Below the pieces are notes generated by a model that did not search any database, had not been told where the DNA came from, and worked only from the letters and a program-made list of their open reading frames with translations. A program made the position numbers and the translations under genes. Below are positions 1-10,400 of a DNA stretch of 64,000 nt, in pieces (position 1 is the first letter of the stretch; every line of letters starts with the position of its first letter). This DNA is from Apus apus (Eukaryota > Chordata > Aves > Apodiformes > Apodidae): assembly GCF_020740795.1 (NCBI RefSeq), contig NC_067284.1, forward strand, positions 96,153,440-96,217,439, in the 5' to 3' direction.

Positions 1-368
1 ACCTCTCAAGCCTGTCAAGGTCCCTCTGGATGGCCTCCCTCCCCTCCAGGGTGTCGACCTCACCACTCCGCTTGGTGTCATTGGCAAACCTGCTGAGGGT
101 GCACACGATTGCACTGCCCGTGTCACCAACAAAGATGTTAAACAGCGCCGGTCCCAGTACTGACCCTTGAGGGACGCCGCTCATCACTGGTCCCCATCTG
201 GACACCGAGTCGTCGACCACTCCTCTCTGAGCGCCACCAGCCAGCCACTCCTTACCCGCCGAGTGGCCCACCGATCAAATCCATGTCTTTCCTATTTTGA
301 TACCAGGATGCCGTGTGGGGCAGCGTCGAATGCTTTGCGCAAGCACTGGTTGGTGACGTCGCTTACCC
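1..368 (-). mobile_element. CR1 LINE fragment, reverse-transcriptase part, cut by window edge
   Basis: Read on the minus strand, this gives CR1 ORF2 reverse-transcriptase text: a block like KAFDAAPHGILVSK near 292-345, followed further down by the RT active-site region at about 75-105. The catalytic box, normally FADD in CR1, reads FAND here, so the copy is dead. The similarity fades at about 368, where unique G+C-rich promoter sequence begins. The element continues off the left edge, so its 3' end is not seen. Identification is from remembered avian CR1 text, not a search. Confidence 0.85.
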
Positions 369-486
369 TAACCCACCCTGAGCCGCAGGTGGCCCCGCAC
401 GCAGGTGCCAGCTCCCCCGCCCCTTCTGCTGCTGCTCCCCGGGCTTCCCGCACCCCCGCCCCGCAGGCAGCGCGCGCGGCCGCTGG

Positions 487-588
487 CCAATGGCAGCCCG
501 CGACACGCAGGCCTGGCCCGCGCGGGCTGCCCGCGGCCAATGGGCGCAGCCCTTGCAAAGCACGGCGCCGCGGGACGGCGGTAATTGG
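487..588 (+). promoter_or_regulatory. Three CCAAT boxes at about 50-bp spacing
   Basis: CCAAT at 487-491, CCAAT at 537-541 and the reverse motif ATTGG at 584-588. The first two are each preceded by GG, as in the NF-Y consensus. Steps are 50 and 47 bp. NF-Y binding is inferred from the motif. Confidence 0.5.
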
Positions 589-1103
589 CTCGGTCGCAGG
601 GCGGGGGGCGCGCGGGGGCTGCCGCCCCGCAGCGCGGGCAGAGCCGGGGCGGGGGCGCGCCGGCCTGCGGTTCTGCCGGCTCGTTCATTAGGGGAGCCCC
701 ACAGCGGACAAACCCGCGCCCGCAGACCCAGCCTGTCGCGTCCCGGCGCCCCCGCTCTGGTCCCGCAGCCGCTCCGCTCGCGCGGGGCGGGCTCGGGCGC
801 GGCCGTTGGGCTCCGGCGGGCGCGGCCGGTACCGGAGCTTGGTCTGCGCGTGTGCTCCGCCCCGCCGGGCGCGTGCCGCGGCCGCTCAGCACCCGCGGCG
901 CCGTGCGGGCAGGCAGGAGGCGCGGCGGAGGGAAGCGCGCCGGTGCGTTGCTGGTGCGTTACCGGCTGCTCGCCCTGCGGCTCCCCCGTGAGGGCCGCCC
1001 GCGGGCTGCGGGCACCGGCGGGGCGGCGGGACCCGGCCCCTGCGGGGCGACCCCTCCCCCGCGCGCGGGGATCTCCCCCCGCGCGCCCCCGGGGGTGCCG
1101 GGC

Positions 1104-1113
1104 GCGCATGCGC
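1104..1113. promoter_or_regulatory. NRF1-like palindrome
   Basis: Perfect palindrome GCGCATGCGC, the core of the NRF1 motif, 40 bp upstream of the ATG at 1154. NRF1 is a common regulator of CpG-island housekeeping promoters. Binding is inferred. Confidence 0.45.
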
Positions 1114-1253
1114 GGGGAGCGGCGCGAGCCCCCGGCGCGGCGGCGGCCGGAGCATGTCGGGCGCGCGGGGCGGTGGGCGCGTGGCCCCTCCCCCCGGCGG
1201 GCGCGCGGCGGCGGCGGCGGGGGGGGGGAGGCGGGGGCGGGGGGGCGGCGCCT

Positions 1254-1352
1254 GTGTCGGCGCTGGAGGTTGTGTCCTTCCTGGGGAAGCTGCTCTGCGC
1301 AGTCGCGGCGCTGAAGGCGGCTCTGTACCTGCTCCGCAGAGTGTGTCTAGCG
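1254..1352 (+). other. PCMT1: Conserved in-frame N-terminal extension of PCMT1 (long isoform region)
   Basis: Upstream of the 1353 ATG the reading frame stays open. From 1254 it encodes a hydrophobic stretch beginning VSALEVVSFLGKLL and ending LLRRVCLA just before MAWK. This closely resembles the extension of the long human PCMT1 isoform as I recall it (VTVWEVVSLLGKLL...LLRVCLA). There is no in-frame ATG upstream within the open frame (about 585-1352). The ATG at 1154 (A at -3) starts MSGARGGG, like the human MPGARSGG, but is one base out of frame with 1353 (199 nt apart). G runs of 10 (1219-1228), 5 (1233-1237) and 7 (1239-1245) lie between them. Either this assembly has a homopolymer length error or the extension is not made from that ATG here. 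Confidence 0.6.
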
Positions 1353-1407
1353 ATGGCCTGGAAGTCGGGAGGCGCCAGCCACTCCGAGCTCATCCACAAC
1401 CTCCGCA
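1353..1407 (+). CDS. PCMT1: PCMT1 coding exon 1
   Basis: Encodes residues 1-18 and the first base of Lys19 ([18 protein letters not shown]). The donor at 1408 reads gtgagtg. It leaves one base, which pairs with the start of exon 2. Confidence 0.96.
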
Positions 1408-4400
1408 GTGAGTGCGGGGCGGGGGGCGCGGGAGGCCGGGGGGGGGGGGCCTTCTCCTGCCGCAGCCGCCGGGCGGCCGTGCCCGGCTGCTCGGCCGCGC
1501 GCACTTGGCGTTCCCGCGGCGCCCGCTCAGCCGCCAACTGTCAAGGAGCCGCGCCGGCGGGGGGAGGAGGCGAAGGCGGCGCCCGGCCGGGGGTGTGTGT
1601 CTGGGTGTCCGGCCGGGCCCCTCCCGGAGGGCGCGCCTGGCAGCCGGGCGGAGGGCGGCGGCCGCTGGCGCAGGGCGGGCTGGGGCTGTTGTTGCGGGAG
1701 GAGATGCGGCGGGAGGGGCGGCGCCCATGGCGGTCCCGGAGGGGCCGCGCTGTGCGGCTGCCCTGGCTGTTGTCAGCCCGCCGCCTCCCCCCGCCCTCCT
1801 CCCCGGGCCCGTTCCCGCCGCCTCTGGTGCGGGCTGAGGCGGAGCCGCGGCGGCGGCGGCTTCGAAGAACCCGTGATCCTCCGCACGCAGCGGGCTCGGC
1901 GTCCCGCTGGCTCGGCTCCGGCCGCCGCTGCAGGGTCAGCGCACGGCGGTGGTGCCGGCGGGCTGCGCAGCCACCAGGCCCCCGCTGAGTGCGGGGGGGC
2001 TGCCCGGGTCTGGGAGGCGAGCCGAGGAGGCCGAGGTGGTTGTTGGATGAAAGGGGCGTATGACAGCAGCCCGCTCCGGGGGTCCGAAATGCTGGCTTTT
2101 GGCCCCAGCCCCGAGTTGCTCCTTTGGGAGAGATGGGCTGGTGCCGCTGGGAGTAGGGGGGCTGTCGGGGGTACAGTCGTTCCGTCGCCGAGTGGCTGCC
2201 CCGGGCTCGGTGCTCCTTGTCCTGCCCGAAGGCTTGTGCTGTCCCCGTGCTGAATGTGGAAGGTGTTGGGCGGGTGCTCTTCACTGATGCTCTTCAGTAC
2301 GAGTCTGCTGGGTCACGTACATGTGACCCGGGCGGGGAGGACAGGTTGGTAACAGTTTCTCTATTCAGAGCTCCCATTTTTCGTATTAGTCTCACATTAG
2401 TCTGCGTCTCTTTCTTTACTCCTGGTCTTTCCCTTCCTCTGCTCAATTCTGTGTCCTCGACATAAAAGGATGTAGATTTGGAGCCTGTGTTATGGCAGTT
2501 GACTCCTATTTTAGTGGTACTGTAAGTTCACAGACAGCTTCACCTGTTTGGCCTCCTTGTTGTTTGGGAGATAAAGGAGAATAATTCTTGTTGTTTTCTC
2601 CGGTCTGCTTATGTTAGATCCTCTGATCCGGTGGTCTTTCCAAGCATATTCATTTGCCATCCTTTTGAGAACTCTTCCATCCAGTAGAGCAATGTATTTT
2701 GATGGGACTTTCAGTTCCACTGTGAAAACTGTCTGGTTAGTGAATAGATAATAATACCTTCTCTTATTAGGAGAGTTGCAGTGCATTTTTTGCTTGTTTG
2801 TTTTGCAACTGTAACAGCTAGAAATACTGTTTAGTGAAATTCTGTTCCTAGGCACATCAGGGGAAAACTTTCTGGCATAAAAATGAAGGGCGAGCTCCAG
2901 AATACATCCAAAAAGTCCTTATTGCCAGAATTGTCTGTGTCTCCTAAAGGCAAAACTGATTTGTTAAAGAAAACAATTACAGTGTTTTTTAACACGTGGA
3001 AACCGTTTAGGGCTTTGCAAATATTAGTAATGAAAAAGCTAAAAACCATTACAGCCTGGATAAGAAGAAGAATGTAAACCAAAAGTGTTTAATATTGTAA
3101 TCTCAAAATATACAAAGATGATAATTACCTGGAAAATTACTCCATAATTCTCCCCTGTCTGTTTTGCATGCCAAAAATATTTTGAGAGGTGTTAAATAGT
3201 GAATTGGAAATGAAATGTTGTGGAGGCACAGAGCTTTTGATCTGTAAGTTTATTTTGTTGACCTCCGTTGGACTCCAGTGATGGCATAGGGCTTTATCAG
3301 TGCAGAGCAGTTGCAGGATTAGACCATAACTTTTATCAACAGTTCTCCAGCTAAGATGATAGTTTGTTTGCTGAAGTTGGGAACTGGTTTATAGATGTCT
3401 CATTTTTAACAAACAAAATTTCTTGGTTACAGAAAGACTAAAATGATACAGAAAATTCCTTATGAGCAGCAGATCCCACAGTGCATTTATCCTTTTTTCT
3501 CTAAAAACAGCTAAGCAGCATAGAATTTCTAGCGTTTTTATGCTAGTAGTAAGAATGCAAGGCAGATCAGGTTAATTTGATGTTGTCTGTGTGTTTATCT
3601 TTTTGTAACTGAGTGTGTAATTTGCCTAACTTTAAATAAAGGAAATATTGCAGGTTGTAGTGACACAGTATGTTTCTGTCTGCAGCAAGGTTGAGAGGTT
3701 CTTGCTCCTGCCCTTATGCCACAGGTCTTCGCTGTGCTTATAGAACTGCTTGTGAGGAAGGCAGTGTTCTAAGACTGGGTCATTTTCTCATTACTGCCCT
3801 CATGAAACACTGAGGTTTAAACTCCTCGCTATCTCTAAGCTGTTGTACGATTGTAGTTGGAGAAGCAGTGAACTTTGTTATGGATATTAGTGGGCTGGGG
3901 AAAATGGGAGCTTCTTAAACTGCTTTTGCTTCCAAAGAAAAACATCAATGGAAATCTCCTGTAGGCTACATAGTGTTTTCCTTTAGAAGAGCTATAAATA
4001 TTATTCTTCATTTTAAGTTGCTTTTGGCAGTTACTAACACTTCTATTTTGTGCCAATGGAGTGCTCTTAATTTAATGAAACTACATTGACATGTACTCAT
4101 TGCTCATTTCACTGTTGCGTTAACTATAGAATTAACTTGTCTATAAAGGTAACGATTGTTGTATTACAGCAGTGGTAAGTGCTTTTGTGTATTTGCATGC
4201 AGATTCAGGCAAGTGGTTTTTTTACTACTATTATCTTGGCTTTCATGTCTTAAAAGAGATAAAGTAACTAGAGGGGCTTGGAACTCCGCATATTTTTCAG
4301 TGCATACAGAGACAAGTGACTGAAGAATCTTGCATGACTTTATTGGTTTGATTTTTAGCTACTTGTTGCATTGTAGACATATATTTGCACTGTTAATTTG

Positions 4401-7400
4401 AGGTATCATGTCACACAGTTTGTGACATAAAATAAACTTGTTTAAAACGCACTCTTCACAACAAAATATGCTGTTTCCACAAAGTTTTCAGCTGTTTAAT
4501 TTTCCAGTGATTCTTGAAACTAGTTATCTTTTTCCTAAGTATTTAATTCTTCCAGCATTTTAGCTATTAAAGGTATTTTTCACTTTTACAGAGTGATTAT
4601 TTCAATCTTTCTAAGTTATATAGTTGAACATGTGCCTTCAGACTTGAGCACACTTGTCCCTTAAAAATACTTAAATGAATGTCTTTTAGCAGACAGCACT
4701 TCTAGGAAACTATCTAAATGCAGCTTACTGTAGGGCTAGATAAATGTAGAAATAATTGACTGTTTTAAAATACATAGCTATGACTGGATTTTCCTTTTGT
4801 TGTAACTTACTGTATAGGGATGCTGAGAAAGCCAGAAAAGTCTGAGTAATTGGTGACTTATTTACTGTTATCTTGCTTGGTTGAATATCTTCAGTTTCTA
4901 AATCTGTATCTTTTTTTCCCCTCTCTTTGTCTTTATTTATTCACTGTTCTTTCATCTCACTACTGGGTCATTTTGATCTCCTCCTGTCTTTCATACTTGT
5001 TCTCTTGCCAAGTTCTGTTACTTTACATGCCAAAATCTTGGAAATCGGCTTTTCTTTGCCACCTGCAGAACTGAAAAATTGCTCCCTGTCCAATTCACGG
5101 TCCATCGAAGTTGATTAAATTTCCCTAGTGCACCTCTCTTCCTCTTCTCCAGTCATTATGGCACACTGTCATATTGACAATAATTTTTCACTTATTTTTC
5201 TGATCATGTTGTGGCAATGGTGTTATAACCACATATAGATACTTTTGAATCCTCTTGCCAGGTGAAAGTGACAGTGAATTAACTTGACTATGGCTAAAGT
5301 GCTGCATAATGTTAACAATCTCTGGGCTTGTTTCCTGCTGCTCTGTTCTCTTCCTCATCTAATCAACTTGTATCACAAAGTTAGCGAATGTAATTTACAA
5401 GAGACCCACAAATTCCATAGGATTTTGTGCCTCACCTGAGACCAGATTCCTAGGTTTTTAGTTTGAATGGTGTTTTGAATCAGTATAAATTCAAATACTG
5501 ACAAGTTTTGTGGATTCTATTCTATTTTTCCCCCTGAATGTTAGACAAGGTGTTGATATAATGTTAAATGCATACCCATTCTTTCTTACAGCAACCACAA
5601 AATTCATTGCAGTGAAGCCCATGTCCTCAGTCACCCAGGAAAAAAAAGAGCATGTTTTTTTGCTACTTATTTGTATAATAAAACATTATAATTGGTAATT
5701 TAAAAAATAAAAAAAGTTTAGTTCTTTTGCTTGATGGAGGTTTTTTTTGTTTTGTTACTTTGGTCTCTTGTGTTGAATAGCATAATGCTCTTTTTCCTAG
5801 TAGTCTCAAGGTGCCTGATTATGGTAAAATGGAAATAATTTTGCAGATCTGTCCCTTACAGGTGATTGCTATTGTTTGTGGGCATGTTAAAAAGAAGGAA
5901 TCTGGTATATTTTAGCTCCAGTGTAACTCCAAGCTTTTATTTTAATGCTATTGTTTTTTTCATCGTGATGTAGCACCAAGAACTATTAGTACGCTTGGAA
6001 AGAAAAGCATAATGTTCGTGTTCCTTTGAATTATTATTTTTGTGAATGTAATACCTCAAAAGTAATGTTTGCTTGTGTTACTATAACACTTTCTAAAGTA
6101 ACTTTTTTCTTAAGACTACTACATGGTGTTTGATCTTTGTGTTTAATTTCTGGACTCTTAAGACTAGTTCTGATGAAACGTTACTTTCCTCAGTGTCTCA
6201 GAAGGACGGACTCTCAACTGATTCCTTCCAGTTAGCTGTATGCAACATTTTGTTTAAATAATGTATTATTGTGTATCAAGATCATAATGATAACAGATGT
6301 GCAGTGGAATGTTTGAGGTAGATACTCTGAAATTATCAGCAAAACACAAGAGGTTTGTATGTATGAATTGTTTAAAAACGCTTGTTTGCAAACACGTACT
6401 TTGTTTCCTTAGCACAAAGAGTTTTGTATGTTTTGGGGTCAGTGTCCTTCATTGGATCTTGGGATGCTGATCCGTCACTTTTTATTCAGAGTGCTTTCTT
6501 TGTGTTCATGGTTTACAGTGAAGTTTTCCTATGCTCATTACTTAAAATTTATATTAACTGAATTGCTTTCTTCCCCATCCTTTTCCTTCCTCTCCCCACA
6601 CAAAAAGACCCTGACTTGAAAAACAATTTGATCAGCTGCTTAAAACCAACTAACTTCACACTGCTTGAAAATCAAGATGTGGTTCTGTTCCAGCGCACTT
6701 TCCTCTTGAAGGGTGCTGGCTCGTTTGCGTGGGCCAGATGGAGACATTTGGAAACTGTTGTCACTTGAGAAATTTTCATCTACTTTATTTAATCTTTTGT
6801 AATATAGAGTGGTATGTGCTTTGCATCATGCTTTAAGACCTCTGTATGATTTTAAAATATCACTGTTTTGCTGAGAAGTTATCTCTGTAAGTATTCTTCA
6901 GTGGTTATGGAGAAAGTAGCCTGGGGAGATACTGAACTATGTGGATGCTGAAATACTCCCCCAGTAAATTGTTTTGGGATCTGCATGAGCATTTTGTTGA
7001 TGTAAAGCCAGGATGTGTTTAAGTAGCTGTTTATAGTTTGTATAGTAAGCTTGTGTGCTGGATCTTATCATGTGGTGATGAGACATCCTTTTTCTGATCT
7101 TGAAGCTAGTGTTGGTGTGTTGACTGCTAGTATTTGACGGTTTAGCTGGAAACTTGTTTGATCAACAGTTAGGATACTATCAGTGATGTAGGCAGGTCTT
7201 TGAAAGATAAACACTTCAGTAATGCATTTGTTGCTAAATAAAATATAGGTTGTTTATTTGTTGTAAGCCCATGCTGTCTTTTCAGACTTCAGCTCCTTCT
7301 GTTTTGGCTTGCTCTCTAACAGCCAACTGCCCAGTTTCCCAGGTTACATTTAACAGTGGTATATTTCCACCTTCAAATCCAAGGACTGCTCTGTGAGCTC

Positions 7401-10400
7401 TTTTCCTGTTTTCATGGTGCTGTGGAAAAGAAGCAGACCAGAGTGAGTTTTCAAAACATGCTCCAATTATGTCAAGTTGTCATTGCTGCAGCCTCTACAC
7501 AGAGTAACTCTTGAACTCTGCAGGCTGTGCTCTGCTCTTAAGTGGTTACTTTACATTTTCAGCCCTTTGAAGCTTATGAGTTGTGCTCATATAACTCTAA
7601 TAAACAATTTAATTTTAATTTTAATCTGTAAGTTAGTATGTTTATGTATTAGTCTTTGCTTGTAATTTAATATCTGATTTGTTTGCAGTACTGATTATCA
7701 GTCTTGAAACAAAGCAGTCTGCTCAAGGAGAGTCTTCTGTGCACATTAGCATTGGAAAGGATAATCAACCTATATATATTTAATTGTCAATTATTTTTAC
7801 TTCAATATATAGCTTCCTTTTAAGATTCAGAGAATGTTTTGCATTGGCATTTTATTAGTAAATAATTTATTGTTGATTGGCTTGGCTTTTTGGCATTTGG
7901 AGGTTGCATGGAATTAGAATTCCTTCTTTGCAATATAAATTTTAATTATTGGATTTTTAAGGCAGTATACTTGTTTTCTGGACTTGATTAAGAATCTGAT
8001 AGAGATTTGTTCCGGATAGAATTAAGATCCTGGCAGTTGGTCTTCTTGGGACTGACTACTGCAGGAAGGAGAGGACTTTAATTGGAGTTCAGTACCTTGC
8101 AGTTTCTGTGTTTCTCTATATTCAACCATGAGACTAAGAAAAATTCTTTTTATCAAAACAGAAAAAATTATAAAGTCAATATTGACTTTACTGTGTAGTG
8201 CTTGATTGCTTTTCTTAATTCCCACCTAAATTTTGTTGTTGTCTCCATTGTATAAAAGCACATTTGAAAAGCAGACTTAATCTTTGGGGCAGATAATGTG
8301 ATGCCCTGTCAATCCACATTCATAGCTAAGAAGGGCTTCTCTGAAGGGGGCACATTCTTCAATAATTGCTGAGATCCAGCTTCTCCCTCTGGTTCTTCTG
8401 GGGACTCTGAGCATGGGTAACTTGCTCTATTTCTTAATTATTCATGAAAAATATAACAGTGATCAGCAACAATCCAGCAGTTAGCAAATCTTGTGGTTTC
8501 TAAATGAGAGCATCTTGAATGCTCTGAATCGTTACATCAGTAGCTACTCTTCTCAGGTTTTTTTGGTCATTTGCCTATTATTGTAAGCATCCTACTTGAT
8601 AAAGTTACATGTACTTTGGCTGAAACAAAATGTTGTGCTTTGTTTTGCACAGACATCCAGAGACAACCTCTGCCATAGAGCTCTTCTACTCTAATTTGAG
8701 AAGCTGAGGGAAGACTGGGTAAGGTGACAGAGTGGAGGCAGAATAAAACTTGTAAATGCTGAGACATGAATTTACTTACTATCATAAGTAGAAAGATTAC
8801 AGGAGTACATGTGAGAGGTGGCAGGTATGGAGTTTTGTTAAAAGAGGAAATGAATTATGGGTAGTGTGAAAGAAGAGGTTTGAAAGAGGTCCACAGTTGC
8901 AGCAGTACAGAGAAGGTCCCGTGAAAACTAGAAGAAGTTCTCAGCCTTACTGTAGGACCCTGCAGTAGCTCTGTCAAGCTGGAAGTTTTGTCTGTATACT
9001 ACTTGTAGCTTCTAGAATGGAATAGGAAAGGAATAGAAAGGAATAAACTGCTATTTTAGATCCTTCTTAAGATCTAAACTGCTGCTTTTTGACCTCCCCT
9101 CTGTTCTCCAGAACTATTCACTCCTGTTATAATCAGCTTTGCTTATCGTCCTGCCTTTTATTTTTTAAGTACATTTATTTTAGAGATACTAATTTATTGG
9201 TGATACTTAATGAGAACCAAACAGTAAGATTTTTATTTGTTTTGTTTCTGTGCTTTGTTCACAAATCTGGTATAGCACTTATTCTGACTGTCTTATTCTG
9301 CAGTCTCAGGATAAAAACTTGAATTGAAATGAGGAGTTTCCTTTAACTAGAACTGAAGTACACAGCTATAAGTGAAGTCAAAGCATAGGCTATGTGTAAT
9401 GTGCTTGGTCTCTGAGGGGAGTAGATGCTTTTTCTGGGACTTACCAGATACAGAAATAATTCTTAAAAATAATATATTTTTAGAAAAATTATTATTTTCC
9501 TTAATAATTTGGTTGTATATTGCAGTTCTACTTGATACTTTGTCTTCAGACCAAGAAGTGAAATGTTTTTGGTGATTATTTTGGTCTCTGAATTCAAGCC
9601 TCTGTTATGTAGGGTAACTAAGTCCTGGACACAGACAGTAGATGAGAAAAACTAAAAGAAAATCCCATTATTAATATGCATAATTGGAAACACACTGTGG
9701 ACAGTCAGGGAAGCCTTTGCAGAAGTCAGCCCAGGTCTAGGCACAGGCGTGTTAGGATTGGTAGAGCTTAAAAAAAACAAACCCAAACACTGGTGCAACT
9801 TCATTTAGGACAACCTTACAAAAGCTCCTTAATCTGGTTTTTATGTTAGTGCATTTTGGGTTACATTTTAAAGGTACTCAAATTTCCTATTTTTCCTCCT
9901 TTTAAGTGTAATTTTCCTTGTTTAAAGTAAGTAGTTCAATGAAGCAATCCATTGTTGACATTTCAGTTATTTGTAGCTTATACTCTCTTTTAATGCAAGT
10001 GATTTATTTCTTCTGTTTTTTTTTTTCTGAAGTTTGCTGTTACTCATAAACGTATCTTAAGAACTTTAAAACAAAAAAATAACCATGTTTAAAAAAACCC
10101 CAACCTTTCAATAAAATTGCAAGGAAAAATTATTTCACTGCACAGTACTGCTGACGTTTTACATGCGTGTACATTTATATTTTATTTTGAAAAGTGCACA
10201 AAGATTCAATTATAAAAACTCTGTGGCTTCAGTCTGCCTTAACATAAGAATTCTGTTTCTGTGGGAGTTAATTTACAAAAGGTTTTTTTTTTTGTTTTGC
10301 CAACACAAAAGAGAAACAGATCTTGAAAATAAAATACTGAGCCAGGATGCTGCTTGGTGTATAAAGTAATATCAGTTTCTTCCTGCCTGTGTTTTCAGGA

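Larger units (their letters stand above)
390..2050 (+). promoter_or_regulatory. PCMT1: CpG-island promoter and 5' region of PCMT1
   Basis: Very G+C- and CpG-rich block around PCMT1 exon 1, ending abruptly in AT-rich intron. It holds CCAAT boxes at 487-491 and 537-541, an inverted one (ATTGG) at 584-588, many GC boxes (for example around 641-660) and the NRF1-like palindrome GCGCATGCGC at 1104-1113. No TATA box is evident. This is typical of a broadly expressed gene with dispersed start sites. In mammals this promoter is shared head to head with NUP43, but I find no NUP43 first-exon coding on the minus strand of this block. The transcription start cannot be fixed from sequence alone. Confidence 0.8.

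Noticed and set aside
585-1988. Long open frame of 467 codons over the PCMT1 promoter and exon 1
   Set aside because: It begins at a TTG and owes its length to high G+C content. Only the part from about 1254 to 1407 resembles a protein; the rest is promoter and intron.
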